A stretch of DNA of 64,000 nucleotides, taken from contig JBFWVF010000013.1 of NCBI GenBank assembly GCA_050246875.1, positions 24,732 through 88,731 of the forward strand, given 5' to 3'. Made by a program: the position numbers and the translations under genes. This document shows, one piece after another, positions 20,011-30,876 of this stretch (position 1 is the stretch's first letter; every line of letters begins with the position of its first letter). Under the pieces are notes generated by a model. The model made no database searches, was not told the DNA's origin, and saw nothing but the letters and a program-made list of their open reading frames with translations. The stretch is from SHWB01 sp050246875. GTDB lineage: Bacteria > Pseudomonadota > Alphaproteobacteria > UBA6615.

Positions 20011-21003
20011 ATGGGCATGCTGGTCGAAGGCAAGTGGATCGTCGACGACCGGGCGCTACGGCAGGCCGACGACGGCCGCTTCCGGCGCGCCGAGGCGCCG
20101 TGGCGCAACTGGGTGACGGCGGATGGCAGCCCCGGCCCGTCAGGCAACGGCGGCTTCAAGGCGGAGGCCGGGCGGTATCACCTCTATGTCTCCTATGCCT
20201 GCCCGTGGGCGCATCGCACGCTGATCCTGCGCGCGCTGAAGGGGCTCGAGGACGCGATATCGCTGTCCGTCACGCACTGGCTGATGCTCGAGGACGGCTG
20301 GTCATTCGAGGATGGCCCCGGCGTGCTGCAGGACCCGCTGCACGGCGCGCGGTTCATGCGCGACGTCTACCTCGCCGCCGACCCCGAATTCACCGGCCGC
20401 TGCAGCGTGCCGGTGCTGTGGGACCGCGAGACGGGCACCATCGTCAGCAATGAATCGTCCGAGATCATCCGCATGTTCGACGGCGCCTTCGACGCCGTGG
20501 CACGCCATCCCGAGCGTCACTACACGGTGCCCGGGCTGCTCGGCGAGATCGACAGCGTCAACGCGCGCGTGTTCGGCGCGGTCAACAACGGCGTCTACAG
20601 GACGGGCTTCGCGCGCACGCAGAGAGCCTACGAGGAAGCGGTAACCGAGCTGTTCGCGACGCTCGACTGGCTGGAGAATCGCCTGTCGGCGCATCGCTGG
20701 CTGGTCGGCGACAGGCAGACGGAAAGCGACTGGCGCCTGTTCACCACCCTGCTGCGCTTCGACCCCGTCTACCACGGGCATTTCAAGTGCAACCTGCGCA
20801 AGCTGGTCGATTATCCGGCGCTGTCGGGCTACCTGCGCGACCTCTACCAGACGCCCGGCATCGCCGGCACCGTCCGCATGGATCACATAAAGGGCCACTA
20901 TTACGGCAGTCATCGTGCGATCAACCCGCACGGCATCGTCGCCAGGGGCCCGGCCCTTGACCTCGACGCCCCGCACGGGCGGGCAGAGTTGGGCAACTCC
21001 TGA
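20011..21003 (+). CDS. Glutathionyl-hydroquinone reductase (Xi-class GST, YqjG/ECM4 type)
   Basis: This enzyme removes glutathione from glutathionyl-hydroquinones, using its own Cys and GSH. The 330-residue product contains the Xi-class active site YVSYACPWAHRTLI (Cys), then VPVLWDRETGTIVSNESSEIIRMF. The helical domain has LDWLENRLSAHRWLVGDRQTESDWRLFTTLLRFDPVYHGHFKCNLR, and DHIKGHYYGSH lies near the end. ATG at 20011 is supported by GAGGGG six bases upstream; the earlier in-frame ATG at 19942 lacks this. It stands 83 bp after the GMC pair; a shared role in quinone or aromatic metabolism is inference. Confidence 0.93.
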   Translation: MGMLVEGKWIVDDRALRQADDGRFRRAEAPWRNWVTADGSPGPSGNGGFKAEAGRYHLYVSYACPWAHRTLILRALKGLEDAISLSVTHWLMLEDGWSFEDGPGVLQDPLHGARFMRDVYLAADPEFTGRCSVPVLWDRETGTIVSNESSEIIRMFDGAFDAVARHPERHYTVPGLLGEIDSVNARVFGAVNNGVYRTGFARTQRAYEEAVTELFATLDWLENRLSAHRWLVGDRQTESDWRLFTTLLRFDPVYHGHFKCNLRKLVDYPALSGYLRDLYQTPGIAGTVRMDHIKGHYYGSHRAINPHGIVARGPALDLDAPHGRAELGNS

Positions 21004-21008
21004 GGCCG

Positions 21009-22082
21009 TCAGTTCGCGTCCCGCGGGACCAGCGCCAGATACAGCAGAAGTTTGATCGTGGCTGCCTGATCCAGGCCTGAATATATCGACGGTGCAACGA
21101 GCGCGGTGTGGTCGATATCCCGAAGTACGACGAAGCGACGGCATGGCGCTGTGGACGAGCGCACCGGCACAAGCCCGTCATTCGGGATCGCGCCGGCGCG
21201 CATCCACGTCATGGCAGGCCAAGTCCACGAGGCCGGCCGGTAGAACGGTCCGGGATCGTCGACGTAACCCGCAACACAGAGAGTTGGGACATCGCTGAAT
21301 ATCTGCGTGATCGCGGCCTTGTGGGCGCCGAGATACGCCGCTCTCGACCATGTCGTGAGATCGTACAGGGACTGCACGTCGCCGCCGAGCGCCGACAAGG
21401 CCGTCCCGACGGCGTCCTTCACACCGGGCGTACCGGCAACGAGGTCCGCCACGGGAGAACCGGCGAATGGCGCCAACAGGGCCAGCCAGCAGCGCACGCG
21501 AGCCCGCTCCCCCGGCGCTGACGTGCGCAGGTATTCCAGGACATCGAGCCCGCCCTTGCTGTGCGTGATAAAGCAGAGCGGCCGGTCATCTGTGCCAACA
21601 AGGGCCGCCAAGTGCGCGGCATTGGCCGCGACACCAGCTTCCGTCTCAACGCTGGCAATTTCGAGAACTATTCCTTCGCGCGCGAGCCCGTCCGAAATTC
21701 CTGCCATGTAACCGAGCGACCCTCCGAGGGCGACGGACGGAAGTGCGGAATCGCTCAGCCAAGACGGAACAAATATGACCCGCGTGTCGCGCAGACTATC
21801 GCTGACCTGCGAAAAGCGTTCGTCGATCCGGCCGCGAGTGGGAGCATCCCCGTCGAAGTAGGCGCGATAGCGCCCGCTTTCATCGCCGCCGCCCTGCGGC
21901 AGCCCGACACCCCAGGCGGCAGCCCGGCCAAGAGCGTCGCCTGGTCCGAAGATGGCCACCGCGCCAACTGCCGCAGCCGCCATTGCCGGCAATGCAAGTA
22001 TCAGTACAGCAACCGCTGTCCAGAGATAACGCCGGCGCCCTACCGCTCTCTTGTGCGGTGGACGGGCGCCGGCGTCACGCAT
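21009..22082 (-). CDS. Membrane-anchored or exported alpha/beta hydrolase (lipase-like)
   Basis: A 357-residue protein with a basic start (MRDAGARPPHKRAVGRRRYLW), one hydrophobic segment at about residues 20-45, and an extracytoplasmic domain. A nucleophile elbow FITHSKGGLDVLEYL, a variant of G-x-S-x-G with Ser in HSKGG, lies near residue 180, and a late His occurs in DIDHTALVAP. The HSKGG elbow occurs in some triacylglycerol-lipase-like hydrolases. Its ATG lies two bases after the clpB stop (TAGACATG), so it is translationally coupled to clpB. The substrate is unknown. Its codon and base usage is slightly lower in GC than clpB. Confidence 0.7.
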   Translation of the reverse strand: MRDAGARPPHKRAVGRRRYLWTAVAVLILALPAMAAAAVGAVAIFGPGDALGRAAAWGVGLPQGGGDESGRYRAYFDGDAPTRGRIDERFSQVSDSLRDTRVIFVPSWLSDSALPSVALGGSLGYMAGISDGLAREGIVLEIASVETEAGVAANAAHLAALVGTDDRPLCFITHSKGGLDVLEYLRTSAPGERARVRCWLALLAPFAGSPVADLVAGTPGVKDAVGTALSALGGDVQSLYDLTTWSRAAYLGAHKAAITQIFSDVPTLCVAGYVDDPGPFYRPASWTWPAMTWMRAGAIPNDGLVPVRSSTAPCRRFVVLRDIDHTALVAPSIYSGLDQAATIKLLLYLALVPRDAN

Positions 22083-22084
22083 GT

Positions 22085-24685
<2,601 letters not shown>

Positions 24686-24810
24686 GTCCCCTCCGTCGGT
24701 CCCCCCTGGCGGGCAGGACGGGCTGGCGGACCCGATGAGAGTGGCATCCGCCGGTTAACGAAAGGCAGGGTCGCACCCGAAGGCCGGCGCGCGGTGGTCC
24801 TGCAGCACGG

Positions 24811-24839
24811 ATATTGGTGTTGCCGAAGCGCAACACAAG
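24811..24839 (-). promoter_or_regulatory. Sigma32-like promoter of clpB
   Basis: Read on the minus strand: CTTGTGT (24833-24839), a 15-base spacer and CCAATAT (24811-24817). These match the heat-shock consensus CTTGAAA and CCCATNT well, 126 bases before the clpB ATG. A 7-bp inverted repeat (24817-24823 with 24830-24836) fills the spacer. Confidence 0.5.
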
Positions 24840-24847
24840 GGGCGACG

Positions 24848-26356
24848 TCAGCCGTAGAGCGGGCTCTTGAGGCGCAGCATCACGACGGCCATGCGGGTCA
24901 GGAAGGCGCCGACCATGGTGACGAGGATGCCGAGAAAAATGTAGTCGGGGTCGATGCTGCGCGTCTGCCAGACGAGATACAGCGACAGCAGGAAGCCCCA
25001 GAAGAGGGCGATCTCGGGATATATCTCGCCCTTGAGGCTCGGAATGTCGCGTTCCTGGCGGACGATGTCGCGCAGGATGCCGCCACCGCCGCCGCCGAGC
25101 ATGGCCAGCACCGCCCCCCACAGCCACAACGGCTCGAGACGCGTGGCGACGGCGACCACGACGCCGACGACGGTCAGGAAGGCGAGGCCGGCCGCATCGC
25201 AGACCGTGACGGTCCAGTTGAAGACCTGGCCCATGCGGGCGGAAACGCGCCCGGATCGGTCGCTATCGGCATGCAGCATGCGGGGCAGCGACTTGAGGAC
25301 GACGTACCCGATGCCGACGACGACGCACACGAGCAGCAGGTAGGCCGGCTCCGCGACGACAGCCGGCGGCGAACGCCCGGCCACGAGGTCGCGCATCAGG
25401 CCGCCGCCAACCGCCGGCATGGCAGCGAGAACGAGGGCGCCGAAGATGTCGTAGCGGCCGCGGTAGGCGAGCACGATGCCGGACAGCGCAAAGGCGACGA
25501 TGGCCGCGAGGTCGATGACGGTGAACCATCCGCGGTCCATCGTCTGCGCCAACAGGACCGGAAACACGTAGTCGGCGACGATGCCGTTGAAGTGCCCGGT
25601 CTCGCGCATCTCCTCGATCGCCGCATTGAACCGGGCGACCGTTTCCTGATCGACCGACTTCTTGCTGAACATCAGGTGGATCGGCACCGAGATGCGCAGC
25701 GGATGCTCGTCGGCGACCTGCCGCCAGCCGCCGCGCCATGCCGAGGTGGCGGCGACGACGCGGTCGGCGAGGAAGCCGTCGATGCGACCGGCGGCGAGAT
25801 TGCGCAGGTTGGCATACTCGTCGCCGACGTGCACAAGGCGCGGGGCATTGGCCGGATCGGCGATCCAGTCATTGATTCGCGGGTCGGCATAGACGAAGCC
25901 ATCGACGACACCGAGGCGGAAGCCGATCGCCTTGAAGTGCGCCAGCATGCCCTCGACGTCGTGGAAGCCGTACAGCCCGAGCTTTCCCGCCGGCACGTAG
26001 AGAACGTTCGTCTCGCTGCGGTAGGGAATGGAGAACCAGGCGTATTCGGCGCGCTCCGGCGACCAGGTCGCACCCGCCGCCATATGGCGCGTTCCCGCCG
26101 CGAGGTCGGCGAGGTGCTGGCGCCACGCCACCCGCTCGTAGGCAACCTCGACACCGACGCGCGCGGCGATGGCACGCACGAGTTCGATGTCGAGCCCGGT
26201 CAGGGTCTGATGATTGTTGCGGGATTCGAGGTACTGATAGGGATCCCACAGATACCAGCCGGAGCGCAGCGTCAATTCGGTCGCATGCGTCGACGGCAGC
26301 GCGGCCGTGACGGAGAGACACACGAACAACGTGAGGCGGCAGAACCACCTGTACAC
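24848..26356 (-). CDS. Fusion of periplasmic substrate-binding domain (SBP family 3) and TRIC/UPF0126 membrane channel
   Basis: A 502-residue two-domain protein. Residues 1-25 form a signal peptide ending at THA. Residues 26-258 match family 3 solute-binding proteins: LTGLDIELVRAIAARVGVEV, AGATWSPERAEYAWFSIPYRSE and GRIDGFLADRVVA. Residues 276-497 form about seven hydrophobic helices with the two glycine-rich TRIC signatures AVGGGLMRDLVAGRSPP (317-331) and GGGGGGILRDIVRQERDIP (421-439), as in trimeric potassium channels. Substrate and ion are unknown; a ligand-gated channel is the simplest reading. The start is GTG at 26356. No ABC partners lie nearby. Confidence 0.87.
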   Translation of the reverse strand: MYRWFCRLTLFVCLSVTAALPSTHATELTLRSGWYLWDPYQYLESRNNHQTLTGLDIELVRAIAARVGVEVAYERVAWRQHLADLAAGTRHMAAGATWSPERAEYAWFSIPYRSETNVLYVPAGKLGLYGFHDVEGMLAHFKAIGFRLGVVDGFVYADPRINDWIADPANAPRLVHVGDEYANLRNLAAGRIDGFLADRVVAATSAWRGGWRQVADEHPLRISVPIHLMFSKKSVDQETVARFNAAIEEMRETGHFNGIVADYVFPVLLAQTMDRGWFTVIDLAAIVAFALSGIVLAYRGRYDIFGALVLAAMPAVGGGLMRDLVAGRSPPAVVAEPAYLLLVCVVVGIGYVVLKSLPRMLHADSDRSGRVSARMGQVFNWTVTVCDAAGLAFLTVVGVVVAVATRLEPLWLWGAVLAMLGGGGGGILRDIVRQERDIPSLKGEIYPEIALFWGFLLSLYLVWQTRSIDPDYIFLGILVTMVGAFLTRMAVVMLRLKSPLYG

Positions 26357-26395
26357 GCCGACGTCAGCCCCCTCTTACCGGCCCTCCTAACAGCG

Positions 26396-27334
26396 TCAGG
26401 CGGCGGGATCCTGTTCCTCACGTCCCTCGGCAGGCCGCTCCTCGCCGTGCCGGATGCGCAGCCGGCGGCGACGCGGACGGCCACCGTTCGCGCTGGCCTC
26501 CTCCTCGCGTGCGGCGACCGGCGCGATGGCCTCCTCGGCCGGCTCCGGCAGCTCCTGCACGACGGCGAGTGCCGGCTCGTCAGCCTCGTCGGCCTCGACA
26601 GGCGCCGCGTCGACGCGGCCCGCGTCGCGTGGCGGCAGGTAGCGTGCCGGCAGCGCGTCCTCGCCGCCGCCCCGCTCGCCCCGCTGGTCGTTCCTGTGAT
26701 CGCCGCGCCCGTTGCCGCCACGCGGCTCGAAGCCGCGGCGCTCGTCGCGGTCACGCTGACGATCGTCGCGCTGGCGGTCGTCACGGTCGCGGCGGTCTTC
26801 GCGCGGACGGTCGTCGCGGTCGCGCTGCTGGCGATCGTCGCCGCGGCGTTCGTCTCGCGGCCGGTCGTCTCGCGGCCGGTCGTCTCGCGGCCGGTCGTCA
26901 CGCTGCCTGTCATCGCGCGGGCGGTCGTCACGCTGGCGGTCGCCGTCGTAACGCTCGCCGCCACCGAAGCGGTCACCTTCGCCGCGCGCCGACTCGAAGC
27001 GGTCGACGTCGCCGTAGCGCTCGCCTTCGCCGTCGCGGTCCTCGCCTCGCTCGCCGCCGGAGCGGTTGCCGTCCCGGTCGAAGCCCTCACGCGGTCCGAA
27101 GGCGCTCATCAGGCGGTAGTAGTGCTCGGCATGCTGCAGCAGGTTCTCGGCCGCGACACGGTCGCCGCTGGACGACGCATCGCGCGCCAGCTGCAGGTAT
27201 TTCTCGTAGATCTGGACAGAATTGCCCCGGACGCGCACGCCCGGCCCGTTGCTGTCGAAGACCTGAGCGCGCGGGTTCGGGCCCTTGCGCCCGCCGCGGC
27301 CGCGCGACCGCTTGCCGTTGGGATTCTGTCGCAT
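26396..27334 (-). CDS. DUF4167 domain protein with Arg/Asp-rich repeats
   Basis: A 312-residue protein typical of alphaproteobacteria. The conserved DUF4167 domain is residues 1-80: basic RSRGRGGRKGPNPRAQVFDSNGP, then VRVRGNSVQIYEKYLQLARDASSSGDRVAAENLLQHAEHYYRLM. Residues about 133-200 are a low-complexity RDDRPRDD array, and the C-terminus is acidic then basic (RPRRRRLRIRHGEE). The basic and RD-rich composition suggests RNA or ribosome association, but the function is not established. ATG at 27334 begins the conserved domain; the upstream open frame is not homologous. It lies between prmC and the channel fusion, the usual neighbourhood. Confidence 0.87.
   Translation of the reverse strand: MRQNPNGKRSRGRGGRKGPNPRAQVFDSNGPGVRVRGNSVQIYEKYLQLARDASSSGDRVAAENLLQHAEHYYRLMSAFGPREGFDRDGNRSGGERGEDRDGEGERYGDVDRFESARGEGDRFGGGERYDGDRQRDDRPRDDRQRDDRPRDDRPRDDRPRDERRGDDRQQRDRDDRPREDRRDRDDRQRDDRQRDRDERRGFEPRGGNGRGDHRNDQRGERGGGEDALPARYLPPRDAGRVDAAPVEADEADEPALAVVQELPEPAEEAIAPVAAREEEASANGGRPRRRRLRIRHGEERPAEGREEQDPAA
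26851..26895. repeat. Three perfect tandem 15-bp repeats
   Basis: The unit cgtctcgcggccggt is repeated three times without mismatch. It encodes the five-residue unit of the RDDRP array in the DUF4167 gene, flanked by diverged copies across about 26735-26938. Copy number is likely to vary between strains by slippage. Confidence 0.9.
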
Positions 27335-27595
27335 TTCTCCGAACACGCCGGTTGTACCTTGTTCCGGGGATGGGCGTTGTGCCCCCCGCCCCACCGGTCC
27401 CGGTCCTTGTCCATCGCCAGGCGACGGACGCCCTCGGCATCCAACCCGGGTCCGCGACCTTCGTTCGCGGCACGGGCTGACAGCCTCAATCCGGGAAGCT
27501 GGCCGTGCTGCGGTCGCCTCATGCCAAAGCACGATTCGGCGCGGGGCAGCACGTTCGGCAATCAAACCCTATGATGGCGCCGCCTTAATGCCAAG

Positions 27596-27613
27596 GGAAA
27601 TCTGTCGATTTCC
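27596..27613. terminator. Small hairpin after prmC (weak terminator candidate)
   Basis: A perfect 7-bp stem GGAAATC/GATTTCC with a TGTC loop starts six bases after the prmC stop. There is no T-tract on either side, so intrinsic termination is doubtful. The rest of 27335-27595 shows no feature that I can support. Confidence 0.3.
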
Positions 27614-27618
27614 TATAC

Positions 27619-28494
27619 TCAGTTGCAAGTCAGCAACACGCACCGCTCATGCCCGCCGAGGTCGCGGCGCCGTCCGGCAGGCGCGAGCCCGGCGGCCTTC
27701 GCGACGCTTTCCACGCCGGTCGCCTGGCCCGCGCCGACCTCAAGCGCCGCGACGCCGCCCGATGCCAGCAACCGCGCCACATCGGGCATGAGAGCGCGAT
27801 AACCGTCGAGTCCGTCGAGCCCGCCGTCGAGTGCCGTGCGCGGCTCGAACCGCGCCACTTCGGGCGCCAGCCCCGCGATCTCGGCACTCGCTATATAGGG
27901 CGGGTTGGCGACGATGACATCGTACGAACCGACAATGTCCGCGCCCCAGTTGCCACGGTGACACGCGACCCGGCCGCCAAGGCCGAGTCGTGCGACATTC
28001 GCGCGCGCCACGTCGAGCGCGTCGTCACTGGCATCGACGGCATCGACGCGCGCGCCGGGCCACTCGGCCGCGAGGGCGAGAGCAAGGCAGCCGGAGCCGG
28101 TGCCGAGATCGAGAACGCGCAGGCCGGCTCCCGCCTTTCCCTGCGGACGGACCTCGAGCAGCGCCTCGACCAGCGTCTCGCTGTCGGCGCGCGGCACCAG
28201 CACGCGCGCGTCGACGGCCAGATCCAGGGTCCAGAAGGCGGCACGGCCGAACAGATGCGCGGCCGGTTCGCGCGCGGCACGACGGTCGACGAAATGCGTG
28301 TAGTCGTGCGTCTCGCCCTCGGTCAGCGCCCGCCGGGCGCCGGCGACCACGGCGGTCATGCCGCCGGTCAGCACGGCGGCGAGCAGAAGCCGGGCCTCGC
28401 GCCGCGCATCCTCGACGCCGGCGGCGGCCAGCCGCGTCGTGGCGTCCGCGAGCGCGGCCGCCACGGTCGGCAGTTGGCCGGCCGCGACGCTCAC
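27619..28494 (-). CDS. prmC: Release factor glutamine methyltransferase
   Basis: PrmC methylates the Gln of the GGQ motif in RF1 and RF2. The 291-residue protein has the N-terminal helical domain (DARREARLLLAAVL, ARREPAAHLFG) and a SAM-binding LDLGTGSGCLALALAAEWP. The substrate motif VANPPYIAS is present. The GTG start at 28494 overlaps the prfA stop (GTGA), and coupling with its own substrate gene prfA is classical. The length is normal. Confidence 0.95.
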   Translation of the reverse strand: MSVAAGQLPTVAAALADATTRLAAAGVEDARREARLLLAAVLTGGMTAVVAGARRALTEGETHDYTHFVDRRAAREPAAHLFGRAAFWTLDLAVDARVLVPRADSETLVEALLEVRPQGKAGAGLRVLDLGTGSGCLALALAAEWPGARVDAVDASDDALDVARANVARLGLGGRVACHRGNWGADIVGSYDVIVANPPYIASAEIAGLAPEVARFEPRTALDGGLDGLDGYRALMPDVARLLASGGVAALEVGAGQATGVESVAKAAGLAPAGRRRDLGGHERCVLLTCN

Positions 28495-29567
28495 GCTTCC
28501 TCCGCGAGACGGGCGGCCTCGTCCTCGGCGACCAGCGCGTCGATCAGTTCGTCGAGCCCCTCGCCCTCCATCAGCCGGTCGAGCTTGTACAGGGTGAGGT
28601 CGATGCGGTGGTCCGTGACCCGGTTCTGCGGGAAGTTCCAGGTGCGGATGCGCTCGGAGCGATCGCCGCTGCCGACCATCCCCTTGCGCTGCGCCGCACG
28701 CGCGCTGTCGCGCTTCTCGCGCTCCATTTCGTACAGGCGCGCGCGCAGCACGCGCATGGCATGTTCACGATTCTTGTGCTGCGACTTCTCGTCCTGCTGG
28801 GTGACGACGATGCCGGACGGGATATGGGTGATGCGGACCGCGCTTTCGGTCTTGTTGACGTGCTGCCCGCCGGCGCCGGACGCGCGGTAGACGTCGATGC
28901 GCAGGTCCTTGTCGGCGATGTTGACGTCGACGTCCTCGGCCTCGGGCATCACCGCCACCGTCGCGGCCGAAGTGTGGATGCGTCCCGACGCCTCGGTCGC
29001 CGGCACGCGCTGGACGCGGTGCACGCCGGACTCGAACTTGAACCGCGAGAACACGTCGCGCCCCACGACCTCCGCGATGACTTCCTTGTAGCCGCCGATG
29101 CCGGTGTCGTTGACCGAGATCAGGTTGACCTTCCAGCCGCGTCCCTCGGCATAGCGCTGATACATGCGGAACAGGTCGGCCGCGAACAGTGCCGCTTCCT
29201 CACCGCCCGTGCCGGCGCGGATTTCGAGAATGGCGCTGCGCTCGTCGGCCTCGTCCTTCGGCAGCAGCATGCGCTGCACATTGCGCTCGAGCGTGGGCAG
29301 CGTCGCCTCCAGGGCGAGCAGTTCCTCGCGCGCCAGCGCCCGCATCTCGGCGTCGGCATCCTGGTCCTCGGCCATTGCGGCGAGGTCGTCGAGTTCCCTG
29401 CGCTTGGTCCGCAGCTCGCGCACGGCAGCGACGACCGGTCCGAGTTCGGCGTACTCCCGTCCCAGCTTCGCGCGCGTCTGCGGCTCCAGCGGCGCCGCGC
29501 TCGACATCGTCGCGGTCAACTCGTCGTAGCGCGAGAGCACGCGTTCGAGCTTGCTGTCGAGGCTCAC
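28491..29567 (-). CDS. prfA: Peptide chain release factor 1
   Basis: RF1 recognises UAA and UAG and triggers peptide release. The 358-residue protein has the PAT codon-recognition region in RVPATEASGRIHTSAATV and the catalytic GGQHVNKTESAVRITHIPSG. The C-terminal helix region is RIRTWNFPQNRVTDHRIDLTLYKL. ATG at 29567 overlaps the hemA stop by four bases. The downstream overlap with prmC completes a hemA-prfA-prmC unit. Confidence 0.96.
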   Translation of the reverse strand: MSLDSKLERVLSRYDELTATMSSAAPLEPQTRAKLGREYAELGPVVAAVRELRTKRRELDDLAAMAEDQDADAEMRALAREELLALEATLPTLERNVQRMLLPKDEADERSAILEIRAGTGGEEAALFAADLFRMYQRYAEGRGWKVNLISVNDTGIGGYKEVIAEVVGRDVFSRFKFESGVHRVQRVPATEASGRIHTSAATVAVMPEAEDVDVNIADKDLRIDVYRASGAGGQHVNKTESAVRITHIPSGIVVTQQDEKSQHKNREHAMRVLRARLYEMEREKRDSARAAQRKGMVGSGDRSERIRTWNFPQNRVTDHRIDLTLYKLDRLMEGEGLDELIDALVAEDEAARLAEEA

Positions 29568-30868
29568 CGGCCGTTCTCCCCGTCATCGTCCGCATCCGCC
29601 GCATCGAGCGGAAACAGCCGCTTCACCATCGCCGCCATCGCCTCCGGCTCCATACCCGACGCGGCCGCCGCCCGCAGCCCGGCGTAGGGTTCGTGCAGCA
29701 GGCGGTTGACCAGCAGGCGCGTCGCCTCGGCGGCATCGGCCTGTCCGGCGCGGGCCAGCACGTCGCGGCGCGCCGCCTCGAAATGTCCGCGCAGCGCCGC
29801 CAGCAGCGGCACCGCGGCGCGCGCCGCACGGTCGTCCGACCACAGGTCGATACATTCGTCGACGATGCGCGCACCGGCGGCGGCAGCCTCGGCCCGTCCC
29901 GCGCGGCTAGCCCGCGCCACGCGGTCGAGGTCGTCGAGATCGTAACGAAAGGCGTTTTCCAGCGAATCCACGGCCGGCTCGATATCACCGGGCAGCCCGG
30001 CATCGATGAGGAAGATCGGTCGCTGGTGGCGTTGGCGCAAGGCCCGCTCGACGGCCGCGCGATCGACCAGCCAGCGGCCGGTTCCGGCCGCGGCGACGAC
30101 GATGTCGGCGTCCGCCAGTGCCGCGCCGAGTTGGTCGAAGGTGACGGCCGCGCTGCCATGGCGGCGCGCGGCGATGGCGGCGCGCGCGGCGCTCGGCGCC
30201 GCGACCGTGAGTTGTCCGATCCCGGCAAGACGGAACTGGTCGACCAGCAGCGCGCCGACATCGCCGCCGCCGATCAGCAGCGCCCGGGCCGAAGCGAGGT
30301 CGCCATGCAGATCGCGAGCGACCTGCACCGCCGTCGCCGCCAGCGACACCGGGCCGATGGCGATGGCGGTTTCGCTGCGCACCCGCTTGGCACAGGCGTA
30401 GGCGGCCTGCAGCGCGCCCTCGAGTTCGGAGCCGACGATGCCGGCGGCGCGCGCGAGGCGATGGGCTTCCTTGAGCTGGCCGAGCACCTGCGGTTCCCCG
30501 ACGACGACACTGTCGAGCGAGGACGCCACCTCGAAGACATGGCGCAGCGCATCGACGCCATCGAGGCGGCGCAGCGCCGGCGCCAGCTCGCCGTCAGCGA
30601 CGCCGCCGTGCGCGGCGAGGGCAGCCGCGATGGCGCCGGCGGCACGGTCGGGCGCCGGATCGCCGGCATGGACCTCGACCCGGTCGCAGGTCGACAGGAC
30701 GAGGGCCTGCCGCACGCCCCGCGCGCGCAGGTCGGCGAGGAAGCCGGCGACATCGCCTTCGCGCACGAAGAGGCGGTCGCGCAGGGCGCTGTCGGCTGAA
30801 CGGTGGCTCGCTCCGACGACCAGGAGCTCCGCCACCGCCCCGGTCCCGGGTGCGGTCGGCTCGCCCAT
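29564..30868 (-). CDS. hemA: Glutamyl-tRNA reductase
   Basis: This enzyme reduces Glu-tRNA to glutamate-semialdehyde, the first step of the C5 route to haem. The 434-residue protein shows VVGASHRSADSALRD, the catalytic Cys61 in VLSTCDRVEV (family usually STCNR) and SSLDSVVVGEPQVLGQLKEAHRLA. A NADPH-binding LIGGGDVGALL, LPGDIEP and a C-terminal helical dimerisation region follow. The motif changes N62D, and GGGDVG in place of GAGEMG, mark a divergent member. The C5 route is uncommon in alphaproteobacteria, which mostly use ALA synthase. It starts 8 bp after hisS and overlaps prfA. Confidence 0.9.
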   Translation of the reverse strand: MGEPTAPGTGAVAELLVVGASHRSADSALRDRLFVREGDVAGFLADLRARGVRQALVLSTCDRVEVHAGDPAPDRAAGAIAAALAAHGGVADGELAPALRRLDGVDALRHVFEVASSLDSVVVGEPQVLGQLKEAHRLARAAGIVGSELEGALQAAYACAKRVRSETAIAIGPVSLAATAVQVARDLHGDLASARALLIGGGDVGALLVDQFRLAGIGQLTVAAPSAARAAIAARRHGSAAVTFDQLGAALADADIVVAAAGTGRWLVDRAAVERALRQRHQRPIFLIDAGLPGDIEPAVDSLENAFRYDLDDLDRVARASRAGRAEAAAAGARIVDECIDLWSDDRAARAAVPLLAALRGHFEAARRDVLARAGQADAAEATRLLVNRLLHEPYAGLRAAAASGMEPEAMAAMVKRLFPLDAADADDDGENGR

Positions 30869-30876
30869 GCCGGTCG

